The translations under genes were made by a program, and so were the position numbers. This document shows positions 5,050 to 12,780 of a stretch of 12,780 bases of DNA, in pieces. The first letter of the stretch is position 1. Every line of letters begins with the position of its first letter. The notes below the pieces were generated by a model. The model searched no databases. It was not told the DNA's origin and saw only the letters and a program-made list of their open reading frames with translations. The DNA is from an uncultured Thermoanaerobacteraceae bacterium (lineage in GTDB: Bacteria > Bacillota > DSM-12270 > Thermacetogeniales > Thermacetogeniaceae), in contig CALGIY010000127.1 of the NCBI GenBank assembly GCA_937914965.1, positions 1-12,780 on the forward strand. The letters are read 5' to 3'.

Positions 5050-6810
5050 CTAGAACAATCCTGTTACCCTGCCTGTGTCGGTATCCACATCGATCCGTCT
5101 GTAGGCCGGGTTGGAACTGGTACCAGGCATCAAGCTGATAGCACCGGCCATGGGGCAGAGGAACTTGGCACCGCCATAAACCAAAACGTCACGAATCGGC
5201 AGTCTCCAGCCCTTGGGCACACCCTTAAGCGTAGGATCGTGGGTCAGACTCAAGTGGGTCTTCACCATCATGGTAGAGAAATCGGCATACTTGGGATCAG
5301 CCTCAAACTTCTTGGCCTTCTCCTCAGCCAGCGGAGCCCAATCGACACCAGCTGCTCCATAGACCTCTTTAGCAATGGTTTCCACACGCTGCCGCAGTGG
5401 CATCTCTAGTGGATAGAGGTACTTGAAGTCCACTTCATCATTGCAGGCGTCCATAACAGCATCAGCCAGTTCTAGAGCACCGTCGCCGCCGCTCCCCCAG
5501 TGATCAGAGATAGCTGCACGGGCACCAGCCTGCTCAGCGATCTTCTTGACAAGAGCCAGTTCAGCGTCAGTGTCACTGAAGAACCTGTTGACACAAACAA
5601 CCGGCTTGATCCCAGACTTCTGGACCACTTTGATCAGGTGCACCAGGTTCTCGCAGCCCTTCTCTACCAGTGCGAGGTTTTCCTTGGTGTACTCTTCCGG
5701 AATCGGACGACCAGGTGCAACGGTCGGCCCGCCACCGTGCATCTTCAGGGCACGGACAGTTGCCACGAGGACGGAAACGTTCGGCTTCAGACCACTCAAG
5801 CGGCACTTCACATTCCAGAACTTCTCGAATCCGATATCAGCAGCAAATCCACTCTCTGTGACATGGTAATCAAAGAGTTTCAACCCTAAGCGGTCAGCGA
5901 TAATGGAGGACTGACCGATAGCAATGTTGGCAAATGGCCCGGCATGGACGAAGCAGGGCTGGTGCTCAACAGTGCAGCAGAGTGTCGGGTTGATGGTATT
6001 GCGCATCCAGGCACACATTGCGCCGTCCACTTCGAGGTCAGCTGTGGTGACTGGATTACCCTTCTTGTCATAGGCTACAATAATCTTGCTCAAGCGCTCT
6101 CTCAGGTCTGGCAGGTCTTTTGCCACAGCCAGGATCGCCATCAATTCGGAACTAACGGCAATACCGGTCTTGGACTGCATCATGAAACCGTCTTTCTTGC
6201 CGCCGAGTCCGATGATAATGTTGCGCAGACCTTGGGCTGCAAAGTCCATGATCCAACCCATTTCAACATTCTTCGGGTCGATGTCTAATCTCTTCAGGTT
6301 TCTCTGAGCCAGCTGCGCATCGTCGTAGTTGGCCTCGTGCTGCATCCTGGCGTTCAAGGCTACCATCGCCAGGTTGTGAGAATTCATGATGTCGTTAATG
6401 TCACCGGTCAGACCGAGCGAAAACTCGGTCATGGGGATCAAAAGAGCGTTCCCGCCGCCGGCAGCAGACCCCTTGATATTCATGGTCGGCCCACCAGAAG
6501 GCTGACGAATGGCGCCACCGACATTCTGCCCACGCTTGCCAAGGCCTTCCATGAGTCCCATGGTGGCAGTAGTTTTCCCTTCACCGAGAGGTGTCGGGGT
6601 GATAGCGGTTACTTCAATATACTTGCCATCAGCTTTATCCTTGGCGCGGTCCATCACTTTAAGGAAATCCACCTTCGGTGTTCTACCGAAAGGAATAAGT
6701 TCTTCTTTCTCAAGCCCCAGTAACTCCATGTACTCTTCTGGAGTTGGCATATTCTTCTCAGCTTCATCAGCGATCTGCCAGTCTTTCAATTGAGTAGCAT
6801 CAAATGGCAT
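5050..6810 (-). CDS. fhs: Formate-tetrahydrofolate ligase
   Basis: This enzyme makes 10-formyl-tetrahydrofolate from formate, ATP and tetrahydrofolate. It is the entry to the methyl branch of the Wood-Ljungdahl pathway, or runs in reverse for formate and ATP release, and feeds purine synthesis. The 586-residue product has the nucleotide-binding loop TPLGEGKTT (73-81), then [43 protein letters not shown] and a C-terminal [11 protein letters not shown]. It is about 27 residues longer than the Moorella thermoacetica enzyme as I recall it. Part of the extra length follows [13 protein letters not shown], and the segment [15 protein letters not shown] differs from the Moorella version, so it seems to be the longer subtype. 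The ATG at 6810 was preferred over the open frame to 6831 because GGGAG lies ten bases upstream and similarity starts there. It is transcribed alone, between a 328-bp leader and a terminator. Confidence 0.97.
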   Translation of the reverse strand: MPFDATQLKDWQIADEAEKNMPTPEEYMELLGLEKEELIPFGRTPKVDFLKVMDRAKDKADGKYIEVTAITPTPLGEGKTTATMGLMEGLGKRGQNVGGAIRQPSGGPTMNIKGSAAGGGNALLIPMTEFSLGLTGDINDIMNSHNLAMVALNARMQHEANYDDAQLAQRNLKRLDIDPKNVEMGWIMDFAAQGLRNIIIGLGGKKDGFMMQSKTGIAVSSELMAILAVAKDLPDLRERLSKIIVAYDKKGNPVTTADLEVDGAMCAWMRNTINPTLCCTVEHQPCFVHAGPFANIAIGQSSIIADRLGLKLFDYHVTESGFAADIGFEKFWNVKCRLSGLKPNVSVLVATVRALKMHGGGPTVAPGRPIPEEYTKENLALVEKGCENLVHLIKVVQKSGIKPVVCVNRFFSDTDAELALVKKIAEQAGARAAISDHWGSGGDGALELADAVMDACNDEVDFKYLYPLEMPLRQRVETIAKEVYGAAGVDWAPLAEEKAKKFEADPKYADFSTMMVKTHLSLTHDPTLKGVPKGWRLPIRDVLVYGGAKFLCPMAGAISLMPGTSSNPAYRRIDVDTDTGRVTGLF

Positions 6811-6921
6811 ACACGTACATCTCCCTTCCAAATTTTCCTCGTAAAAAATTTTTGGCCCTTACCTCTTAATACAAATACCCCTTATCCCCCTCTTACCCGG
6901 GCAACACCTCCTTTAGGTGTT

Positions 6922-7005
6922 TTACTTCAATATAGATATAGATTTTTTCAGCTTGTCCGCATCCAGGTTGAAATCACCTGGTATGTGGTATAAGCTGATG
7001 ATCAT
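6922..7005 (-). CDS. Possible 27-codon leader ORF upstream of fhs
   Basis: An ATG at 7005, four bases after GGGGG, opens a 27-codon frame ending with TAA at 6922. The peptide includes LYHIPGDFNLDADKLKKS and has no recognisable family. The same bases contain nested 6-bp helices, CAGCTT/AAGCTG and CCAGGT/ACCTGG, so the DNA may be a structured leader rather than coding. It could also be an upstream ORF that controls fhs translation. Evidence is weak. Confidence 0.25.
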   Translation of the reverse strand: MIISLYHIPGDFNLDADKLKKSISILK

Positions 7006-7072
7006 AGATCCCCCACTCAATAAATACATTCGCCACGAAAACGTTTTTTCCTACTTATAGGATGATTAATTT

Positions 7073-7102
7073 AATATGGAACATTAGGAATCCCCATGTT
7101 AA
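7073..7102 (-). promoter_or_regulatory. Candidate fhs promoter
   Basis: On the minus strand TTAACA (7102-7097, five of six to TTGACA) is followed after 18 bases by CATATT (7078-7073, four of six to TATAAT). It lies 37 bp past the ndk stop and would give an fhs leader of about 250 nt. Confidence 0.3.
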
Positions 7103-7138
7103 TAATGGTTTCTTTGGTTCATGCATTAACTTAACAGC

Positions 7139-7588
7139 TTATTCGTAAATCCAACTGTCTAAACTGAGTTCGTAATCAATGAGTTCCTCGTCTTTAAAGA
7201 AGAGGGAAATCTCCCTGACAGCGCTTTCCGGGGAGTCAGAACCGTGGACCACATTTCTGCCGATATCAATCCCATAGGATTCCCGGATCGTGCCGGGTGC
7301 TGCCTTTTTGGGGTCGGTCGCTCCCATCATCCCCCTGACCAAACTGATGCAGTCCTTACCTTCCAGTACCATGGCCACCACCGGGGATGATGTAATAAAC
7401 TTCACCAGTCCCTCAAAAAAAGGCTTACCCTGGTGTTCCCCGTAGTGCTTGGAGGCCAACTCCGGCGTGATCTGAAGCATCTTCAGCCCCACGAATTTAA
7501 GGCCCTTCTGTTCAAACCTCTTGATAATATCTCCTACAAGCCCCCGCTGGACACCATCGGGCTTGACCATTACAAAGGTGCGTTCCAC
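7139..7588 (-). CDS. ndk: Nucleoside diphosphate kinase
   Basis: Ndk transfers the gamma-phosphate between nucleoside triphosphates and diphosphates through a phosphohistidine, balancing NTP and dNTP pools. The 149-residue product has full family length and all key segments: [13 protein letters not shown] (4-16), [12 protein letters not shown] (48-58), [14 protein letters not shown] (89-102) and the active-site NVVHGSDS with His115. The start is GTG at 7588, supported by AAAGGGG about ten bases upstream; the first internal Met (residue 7) would remove the first beta strand. It is preceded by the ftsH terminator, so it must have its own promoter in 7589-7646, where only a weak CATAAT box was seen. 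No terminator was recognised after it. Confidence 0.97.
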   Translation of the reverse strand: MERTFVMVKPDGVQRGLVGDIIKRFEQKGLKFVGLKMLQITPELASKHYGEHQGKPFFEGLVKFITSSPVVAMVLEGKDCISLVRGMMGATDPKKAAPGTIRESYGIDIGRNVVHGSDSPESAVREISLFFKDEELIDYELSLDSWIYE

Positions 7589-7640
7589 TGAATTTATCCC
7601 CTTTCAGAAGTAATAGTGCATTATGCTAAATGTTTCACAA

Positions 7641-7670
7641 ATAAAAGCAGGGAGCTTTTATGCTCCCTGC
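7641..7670 (-). terminator. Intrinsic terminator overlapping the ftsH stop codon
   Basis: On the minus strand a perfect 9-bp stem, GCAGGGAGC (7670-7662) with GCTCCCTGC (7655-7647), has the loop ATAAAA and is followed by TTTTAT. The ftsH stop codon TAA (7660-7658) is inside the loop, so the 5' arm encodes the last residues of FtsH. Confidence 0.93.
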
Positions 7671-9475
7671 ATCAGTGTCTTAAATTCATCAGCTTCTATC
7701 GTTTCTTTCTCCATCAAGGTGGTCGCTACCAGATGAAGCTTCTGCACATTTGCCTCCAAAGTCTGTTTGGCCGTCTGGTAACAGTGCTCGATGATCCTCC
7801 GCGCCTCCTTATCGATGGAAAAGGCAATCTCTTCGCTGTAGTTTCGTTCATGCGAGATATCTCGCCCCAGGAAGACCTGTTCCTGCGGCTTTCCAAATGT
7901 GAGGGGTCCTAGTTCTTCGGACATCCCGTATTGGGTGATCATCTGGCGCACCAGAGATGTTGCCCGCTCCAGATCATTTTGTGCCCCGGTGCTGATGTCC
8001 TTCAGGACCAGTTCCTCCGAGACGCGCCCTCCCAAGAGTGTTGTAATCTCATCTATGAGGTGCGACTTAGTCAGATAATGACGATCCTCAGTGGGAAGCA
8101 TCAGAGTATACCCTCCAGCCCGGCCCCTGGGGATAATCGAGATCTTGTGTACCGGGTCGGTGGTAGGAAGCAGGCTGCCCACGACTGCGTGCCCCGCCTC
8201 GTGATAGGATACCAACTTCTTCTCAACATCGCTCATTACCCGAGATTTTTTCTCAGGTCCCGCTATCACCCGTTCCACGGCATCCTCCAGATCCCTCATG
8301 CTGGTCTTCTGCCCTCCCCGCCTGGCAGCAAGAAGTGCTCCTTCATTGACCATATTAGCCAGATCCGCACCGGTAAAGCCAGGGGTACGGCGTGCCAACA
8401 CTCCAGGGTCCACATCATCGGCCAACTTCTTACCGCGCATGTGCACCTTGATAATCTCTTCGCGGCCCTTCAGATCCGGCCTGTCCACCACCACCTGGCG
8501 ATCAAAGCGCCCCGGCCGCAGCAGAGCTGGGTCCAAGATATCCGGTCGGTTGGTGGCTGCCACCATAATAATCCCCTCATTGGCATCAAAACCGTCCATC
8601 TCCACGAGCATTTGGTTCAGTGTCTGTTCCCGCTCGTCATGCCCACCTCCAAGACCTGCACCGCGGTGCCTGCCCACAGCATCGATTTCATCCACAAAAA
8701 CAATACAGGGAGAACTTTTTTTCGCCTGTTCAAAGAGATCCCGCACTCGCGCGGCACCTACTCCGACAAACATCTCCACAAAGTCCGAACCGCTGATGCT
8801 GAAGAAGGGTACACCGGCTTCACCTGCTACAGCTCGCGCAAGCAGGGTCTTCCCAGTACCCGGCGGCCCATAGAGGAGTACCCCCTTGGGAATCTTGGCT
8901 CCGAGTTCATTGTACCGCTTAGGGTCTTTGAGAAACTCAACAACCTCTTCAAGTTCCTCTTTGGCCTCATCCACTCCAGCTACATCGCCGAAGGTGACCT
9001 TCTGTTTTTCCGGATCTAGCATTTTCGCCCTGTTTTTACCGAACTGCATGACGCGGTTTCCGCTTCCTTGGGTTTGCTGAAGCATAAAAATAAGGAAGCC
9101 AGCGATCAAGAGTACCGGCAGCAGGGTAGAGAGCAGTCCAACCCACCAGGGTGTACCTTCACTAGGATGGTATTTAACGATCACATTCTTGTCCTTAAGC
9201 TGATCGTGAAGTCCCTGGTCGGAAGCAGGAGCAAAAAGAGTAAAATTTTCACCCTTTTTAGTCTCTCCATCAACTTGATAGTTTTCTGCATCAACAGTTT
9301 TTAAAGTGACACTTTTGATCTTATCATCAGCCAAGCATTCACTAAAGTGAGAATAAGTCCATTCCTCGGGTTTTACTTCACGAGGTATAGTCATCTTCAA
9401 AGCCATTGCTGCAACTACCAGTAGGATCAGGTAGATCGATAAATTTTTTAATAACTGATTCTCCTTCACTCTCAT
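7658..9475 (-). CDS. ftsH: ATP-dependent zinc metalloprotease FtsH
   Basis: FtsH is the membrane-anchored AAA+ protease that degrades misfolded membrane proteins and regulators; in Bacillus it affects sporulation. Features in order: membrane helix at about 11-28, extracytoplasmic domain to about 108, second helix 111-132, Walker A GPPGTGKT (203-210), Walker B IVFVDEID (258-265), second region of homology with arginine fingers in RPGRFDR (320-326), zinc motif HEAGH (425-429) and third zinc ligand Asp501 in [10 protein letters not shown]. At 605 residues it lacks the long C-terminal tail of some homologues. Two starts compete: ATG at 9475, directly behind AAAGGGGG, and GTG at 9469, six bases behind it. 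The GTG is better spaced, but the outer boundary is given. It follows tilS by 26 bp, where hprT is normally found. Confidence 0.98.
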   Translation of the reverse strand: MRVKENQLLKNLSIYLILLVVAAMALKMTIPREVKPEEWTYSHFSECLADDKIKSVTLKTVDAENYQVDGETKKGENFTLFAPASDQGLHDQLKDKNVIVKYHPSEGTPWWVGLLSTLLPVLLIAGFLIFMLQQTQGSGNRVMQFGKNRAKMLDPEKQKVTFGDVAGVDEAKEELEEVVEFLKDPKRYNELGAKIPKGVLLYGPPGTGKTLLARAVAGEAGVPFFSISGSDFVEMFVGVGAARVRDLFEQAKKSSPCIVFVDEIDAVGRHRGAGLGGGHDEREQTLNQMLVEMDGFDANEGIIMVAATNRPDILDPALLRPGRFDRQVVVDRPDLKGREEIIKVHMRGKKLADDVDPGVLARRTPGFTGADLANMVNEGALLAARRGGQKTSMRDLEDAVERVIAGPEKKSRVMSDVEKKLVSYHEAGHAVVGSLLPTTDPVHKISIIPRGRAGGYTLMLPTEDRHYLTKSHLIDEITTLLGGRVSEELVLKDISTGAQNDLERATSLVRQMITQYGMSEELGPLTFGKPQEQVFLGRDISHERNYSEEIAFSIDKEARRIIEHCYQTAKQTLEANVQKLHLVATTLMEKETIEADEFKTLMQGA

Positions 9476-9501
9476 CCCCCTTTCTATTTTCGTATCTATA
9501 T

Positions 9502-10923
9502 TTAGTAGTGATTCTTTTTACTCACAAACTCTGCCTGCAAAAAAAGAATCTGCTGCGTCTCGGAGGTTACCGGAGCAGAAGCACCCCTCCTGTATCCGAC
9601 CACCCAGAGGATTTCGTCACCTGAAACCACCAGGGGAATTATATCCCGTTTGCGGGGAGGGATTTTCAGCTCTCCAAACAGCTTTTTGAGCTTCTTAGTC
9701 CCTTCCAAGCCGTAAGTCCTCACTCGGTCACCCTTTAAACGGGTGCGTACAGATAACGGCCATTTTATTTTATCATAATCGAAGCATACCTGGTAGCTTT
9801 CCGGCAAAAAATAAAAAAACTGATCAGAAAAACCCTGATACGGTTTGATCTCTGCCCTGATGGAAAGTTCGAGCTCTGGAATTTTTGTTTCTCCAGGCAC
9901 GTTTAAGATGTGGTTTACATCCTGGGGAATTTCTTCTGTGCCGCTGCCAACCACAGTAAAATAAGAACTGTTTTTGATTAATCTCAGCCCCTGGGGCAGG
10001 TGAAGTTCCCCCCCAGGTCGGGAATCCTCCAGAAAAGAGAGGCAGTCATCACAGTGACGGTAACCAAAGTCCTGCAGTCCAGACCCTATTTTGTCGATCA
10101 GATGCCGCAGCAGGCGGCGCCTAAGGGCAATGGGCAGAGAAAACAATTCCCTCAAGGGAACAAGGATCCCCTCATCCTGCACCTGTGCGATATCTTGGAG
10201 CACTCTTTCCACTATGTTATCCAAAAATGCATTTTCCGCTGTCATAATATTCGAAAGCCGTGTAATTGACCGGTCGACCCGGGGGTTGAAAGACTGCCGC
10301 AGGTAAGGTAGTAGTTCGACCCGGATCCGGTTGCGCTGATAGTCTGTTGTCAAATTGGTGAGATCGGTACACCAGGTCAATCCCTTGATTCTGCAGTACT
10401 CCTCGATCTCTTCTCTAGTAATGCCGAGCAGCGGCCGGATCGTCTCCCTATTTTGCACCGGGATCCCAGTAAGGCCTGCAGGGCCAGTGCCTCGCAGAAA
10501 ATTAAAGATCACTGTTTCCACCTGATCCCCGGCATGGTGGCCTACAGCTATCCGCTGAGCCTTGAAACCTTTAGCAACATGCCGGAGGAACCCATAGCGC
10601 GCCCACCTCCCCGCCTCCTCAATGCTCATTTTATGCTCCCGAGCAAGGCGGGCTACCCGGGCGAAACCTACGGTTACGGGAACTCCCAGGGAACGGGCAA
10701 ACTCCTGCACAAAAGCAGCATCTTCCCCGGCTTCCTCTCTTAACAGGTGATTGAGGTGCGCTGCATGGAGTTCTAAGGAAAAGGTTGGCGCCAGTTCCTT
10801 TAAAACATAGAGCAGGGCAACTGAATCAGCCCCTCCAGAGACGCCGACAACAACCCGGTCTCCAGGCTTAATCAACTTCTCTTTTCTAATGAAGTGCTCC
10901 ACCTTTTCCTGAAAGGTTTGCAT
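9502..10923 (-). CDS. tilS: tRNA(Ile)-lysidine synthetase
   Basis: TilS uses ATP and lysine to convert C34 of the tRNA-Ile CAU anticodon into lysidine, switching both charging and decoding to isoleucine and AUA. The 473-residue product has the N-type ATP pyrophosphatase loop SGGADS (29-34), [10 protein letters not shown] near 53-62, a [10 protein letters not shown] segment near 127-136, the [14 protein letters not shown] stretch, and C-terminal TilS domains ending in [11 protein letters not shown]. It matches the length of the Bacillus enzyme, so it looks complete. The start is ATG at 10923 with GGAG nine bases upstream. That Shine-Dalgarno sequence is inside the last codons of spoIIE, six bases away, which indicates translational coupling. 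Confidence 0.96.
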   Translation of the reverse strand: MQTFQEKVEHFIRKEKLIKPGDRVVVGVSGGADSVALLYVLKELAPTFSLELHAAHLNHLLREEAGEDAAFVQEFARSLGVPVTVGFARVARLAREHKMSIEEAGRWARYGFLRHVAKGFKAQRIAVGHHAGDQVETVIFNFLRGTGPAGLTGIPVQNRETIRPLLGITREEIEEYCRIKGLTWCTDLTNLTTDYQRNRIRVELLPYLRQSFNPRVDRSITRLSNIMTAENAFLDNIVERVLQDIAQVQDEGILVPLRELFSLPIALRRRLLRHLIDKIGSGLQDFGYRHCDDCLSFLEDSRPGGELHLPQGLRLIKNSSYFTVVGSGTEEIPQDVNHILNVPGETKIPELELSIRAEIKPYQGFSDQFFYFLPESYQVCFDYDKIKWPLSVRTRLKGDRVRTYGLEGTKKLKKLFGELKIPPRKRDIIPLVVSGDEILWVVGYRRGASAPVTSETQQILFLQAEFVSKKNHY

Positions 10924-10929
10924 CAATTC

Positions 10930-12534
10930 TCACTCCAGTTCCCGTTCTCTACAGAAACGGGCCACCAGGACTGTCATATCGTCCCTGTGCTCAAAACCAG
11001 CTGTCTTTAAAGCATGTTTTAAAACCAAATCAGCAATCACCTGAGCCTCTTCCATGGGTAAATCACGTATATAGTTATACATCCAGTCATCAGTTACCTT
11101 CTCTGCCAAATTAACTTCGGTAACACCGTCTGTTACCATAATCAGAATATCACCTGGCAAGATCTCTCTTGTCAGTATCTGGACATCCACCTCATCCAGA
11201 ATACCCGCGGGCCAGCATGCTGACCTTATTATCTCCAGAACCTCTCCCCTCTTGATAAAACTTGGGGGTGCTCCCACTTTCAAGAATTCCATTGTAGCTG
11301 CATTGAGGTCTATCAGCGCGGTATCAATGGTGGCAGCGCTTTCTTCACCACCCCTCAAATAGAGGGCGGTATTCACAATTCCTGCTGCGGCCTCCGGGCC
11401 AACATTGTTCCCTAGAAGTTGTTCCATTAATTTTACCACAATTCTACTTTCGCGGGCAGCATTAACCCCTGCTCCCATACCATCGCTGACAGTCAGCAGG
11501 AGACGGCGGGGATCCAGGTGAGACAGGCCAATGCTGTCACCACACAAAGTCTCTGTTGGTTTGGGCCGCTGGGAATACCCAACCTCTGCATAGAGCGGCT
11601 GCATCTTAGAAAAGTTTGTGCTCTCCTTACCTGGAAAATATGGGATCAAACGCCAAGCTGCCAGGTAGAGCACCACGGCAATGACACTGGCCCACAGATG
11701 GCCGAAAAGATTTTCAGGCTGCCCGTAGCTGGCAGAAAAAAACAGACAAGACAAGAAAAAACCCAGAATCACTCCGGGCGGCCCATAGTTTTTGAGAATT
11801 CCGGAAAAGAAACCTGTTGCCGCGTAGAAGCCTGTCCGCGGCAGTACCGACACAAAACTACCAGAGAAGAGGCCCAGGATTACCCCAGCAGCAGCCCCAA
11901 AACCGCCCCCCCAGCCGCTGGCCACCACCAAAAGGACACTTCTCCCCAGTACTTCCCTGAATACAGTCGGGCCAAGCGATAAATCCCCCAACCCGCAGTA
12001 TACTAAAACAAGTGCCAGTATCAAAAAAAGACCTTTTTGCTTCTTGTATTCGCAGAAAACATAATGAAAAGGGATCATAAAGATCCCCGCTAGCGCTGAT
12101 TCACTGATCAAAGCGGGTAAAAACCCTGGTGACGTTCCTTGGAACAGCAAAACAAAATACTTGACTCCTAAATTGATCCCACCGGACAACAGTGCCGCAG
12201 GAACGGGAGACTCCTTAAAATAATTTTTATATCGCCGTGCTATAAAAACAGCAGCGATGATCACCAGGTAACTCTCCAATGAACTTGCTGGCAGAGAAAC
12301 AGAAGGCCTGGTGGCAACACCAACAAGCATGCCTACCAGGGACGGCCAAAAAGAGGGGCCCAAAAAGACTGCCGCGGTCACCGCTGCACTGGAAGTAAAT
12401 GGCGCCAACCCTCCAAAAAATGCCCGGCCAGCAGCCAAACCCAAAAGAAATGCGCCAAGCTGCCATCCCGGATTAACTGTCAGTGCCTGTACAATTGTTT
12501 TAAACTGCCGCAACCTGCTGAAAACTACATCCAT
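10930..12534 (-). CDS. spoIIE: Stage II sporulation protein E-type phosphatase, compact form without the central domain
   Basis: SpoIIE dephosphorylates the anti-anti-sigma factor SpoIIAA, releasing sigma-F in the forespore, and acts at the polar septum. The N-terminal half (about 24-297) is strongly hydrophobic with roughly nine to ten membrane segments. The PP2C-type phosphatase domain (about 318-528) retains its acidic metal-site residues: CGDS (331-334), SDGMGAG (350-356), VTDG (467-470) and HRDDMTV (516-522), plus the family stretch FLKVGAPPSFIKRG. The protein is 534 residues against 827 in Bacillus subtilis. The missing part is the cytoplasmic central region, which links to septum assembly there. 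The frame is continuous, with no sign of a frameshift. The ATG at 12534 has only a weak GGGG seven bases upstream. It precedes tilS by 6 bp and follows tRNA-Glu, which supports orthology. Confidence 0.9.
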   Translation of the reverse strand: MDVVFSRLRQFKTIVQALTVNPGWQLGAFLLGLAAGRAFFGGLAPFTSSAAVTAAVFLGPSFWPSLVGMLVGVATRPSVSLPASSLESYLVIIAAVFIARRYKNYFKESPVPAALLSGGINLGVKYFVLLFQGTSPGFLPALISESALAGIFMIPFHYVFCEYKKQKGLFLILALVLVYCGLGDLSLGPTVFREVLGRSVLLVVASGWGGGFGAAAGVILGLFSGSFVSVLPRTGFYAATGFFSGILKNYGPPGVILGFFLSCLFFSASYGQPENLFGHLWASVIAVVLYLAAWRLIPYFPGKESTNFSKMQPLYAEVGYSQRPKPTETLCGDSIGLSHLDPRRLLLTVSDGMGAGVNAARESRIVVKLMEQLLGNNVGPEAAAGIVNTALYLRGGEESAATIDTALIDLNAATMEFLKVGAPPSFIKRGEVLEIIRSACWPAGILDEVDVQILTREILPGDILIMVTDGVTEVNLAEKVTDDWMYNYIRDLPMEEAQVIADLVLKHALKTAGFEHRDDMTVLVARFCRERELE

Positions 12535-12565
12535 TCGCCAACCCCGCTCATATATGTTCCTGAAT

Positions 12566-12622
12566 ATTATAGTCTACAACATATGAAAAAATTGGTGTTT
12601 TCAGGCAGGAGGGCGATCGACA
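12566..12622 (-). promoter_or_regulatory. Candidate Spo0A-dependent promoter of spoIIE
   Basis: On the minus strand a perfect TATAAT (12571-12566) lies 31 bp before the spoIIE ATG, with no TTGACA-like hexamer at 17 or 21 bp. TGTCGAT (12622-12616) matches the Spo0A box TGTCGAA at six of seven positions, roughly 60 bp upstream of the predicted transcription start. A second weak match, TGTAGAC (12578-12572), abuts the -10. In Bacillus, spoIIE is transcribed by sigma-A RNA polymerase activated by phosphorylated Spo0A, so the layout fits; it is inferred only. Confidence 0.45.
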
Positions 12623-12632
12623 TAATAAATGC

Positions 12633-12659
12633 AAAAACCCCACCATACACTTGGTGGGG
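12633..12659 (-). terminator. Intrinsic terminator after tRNA-Glu
   Basis: On the minus strand a perfect 8-bp stem, CCCCACCA (12659-12652) with TGGTGGGG (12645-12638), has the loop AGTGTA and is followed by TTTTTGC. It begins 9 bp past the tRNA CCA end and isolates the tRNA from spoIIE. Confidence 0.94.
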
Positions 12660-12667
12660 ATATTATC

Positions 12668-12742
12668 TGGTGACCCGTAGGGGATTCGAACCCCTGTTAC
12701 CTCCGTGAAAGGGAGGTGTCTTAACCGCTTGACCAACGGGCC
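12668..12742 (-). tRNA. tRNA-Glu (anticodon UUC)
   Basis: The 75-nt gene folds as a normal cloverleaf. The acceptor GGCCCGT pairs with ACGGGTC (one G-U), the anticodon loop is CTTTCAC with anticodon TTC in a CCTCC/GGAGG stem, and the T arm GGGG-TTCGAAT-CCCC is present. The discriminator base is A and the CCA end is encoded. As in Bacillus subtilis (from memory), a tRNA-Glu gene lies directly upstream of spoIIE. Confidence 0.97.
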
Positions 12743-12780
12743 ACAAAACCAATGACCAAATACGCCAAAAATACTACTCA

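Larger units (their letters stand above)
6811..7138 (-). other. Long intergenic leader of fhs
   Basis: This 328-bp gap between ndk and fhs has no gene of normal size. Reading on the minus strand it holds a candidate promoter (7102-7073), a 27-codon ORF (7005-6922) that overlaps a two-helix fold (6997-6949), a small hairpin AACACC/GGTGTT (6921-6903) whose loop and 3' arm contain the strong Shine-Dalgarno-like AAAGGAGGTG with no start codon at a useful distance, and the fhs ribosome binding site. I could not match it to the tetrahydrofolate or ZTP riboswitch consensus. Confidence 0.5.

Noticed and set aside
6811..7138. Tetrahydrofolate or ZTP riboswitch before fhs
   Set aside because: Both classes occur upstream of fhs genes, but neither conserved core (for ZTP the CCGCCUGGGC-like 3' segment) could be found on the minus strand.
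7606..7646. Promoter of ndk
   Set aside because: A promoter must exist here, but only a CATAAT box without a convincing -35 was visible, so no site was called.
7931..9019. Open reading frame of 362 codons on the plus strand
   Set aside because: It is exactly antisense to the conserved AAA+ and protease domains of ftsH, has no recognisable domain, and its peptide is the mirror of the conserved coding sequence.
12548..12736. 62-codon minus-strand ORF running through the tRNA
   Set aside because: Its first half translates tRNA-Glu itself and the rest covers the terminator and spoIIE leader; a typical spurious tRNA-overlapping ORF.

Overview
The window looks like chromosomal DNA from an endospore-forming Firmicute of the class Clostridia. 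The reasons are a SpoIIE-type sporulation phosphatase, the Gram-positive order tRNA-Glu / spoIIE / tilS / ftsH, strong AGGAGG-type ribosome binding sites with some GTG and TTG starts, and classic U-tract hairpin terminators. A formate-tetrahydrofolate ligase fits an anaerobe with one-carbon metabolism. The genus cannot be fixed from sequence alone. Every convincing gene lies on the minus strand, so the biological reading order runs from base 12780 down to base 1.

Reading order. (1) tRNA-Glu(UUC) with its own terminator. (2) A sporulation/housekeeping block: an unusually short spoIIE, tilS 6 bp behind it, and ftsH 26 bp further on, closed by a terminator that overlaps the ftsH stop codon. The hprT gene normally found between tilS and ftsH is absent. 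(3) ndk. (4) A 328-bp leader and fhs, closed by a terminator. (5) A folate cluster: HD-domain hydrolase, folP (with a long N-terminal extension), folB, folK, then a terminator at 1730-1766. (6) A pantothenate pair: a Rossmann/DUF2520 dehydrogenase and panB, which runs off the left edge.

Functionally, folB, folP and folK supply consecutive steps to dihydropteroate, and fhs charges tetrahydrofolate with formate. PanB uses methylene-tetrahydrofolate as carbon donor, so the left two thirds is a folate / one-carbon / pantothenate neighbourhood. The macro-order (tRNA-Glu, spoIIE, tilS, ftsH, then folP-folB-folK) parallels Bacillus subtilis as I recall it, with different genes between ftsH and folP.

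The most unusual non-coding signal is a family of short hairpins confined to the intergenic gaps of the folate/pantothenate half. The best copies have a nearly invariant 13-base loop containing AGAACCGTCCCC, while the stems differ in sequence but stay complementary. One copy lies in a segment flanked by a perfect 10-bp direct repeat. Other points to check are the compact SpoIIE lacking its usual central domain, a possible pseudoknot leader before panB, a structured leader with a 27-codon ORF before fhs, a possible promoter-to-terminator small transcript after folK, and a loss of similarity in panB at the left edge.
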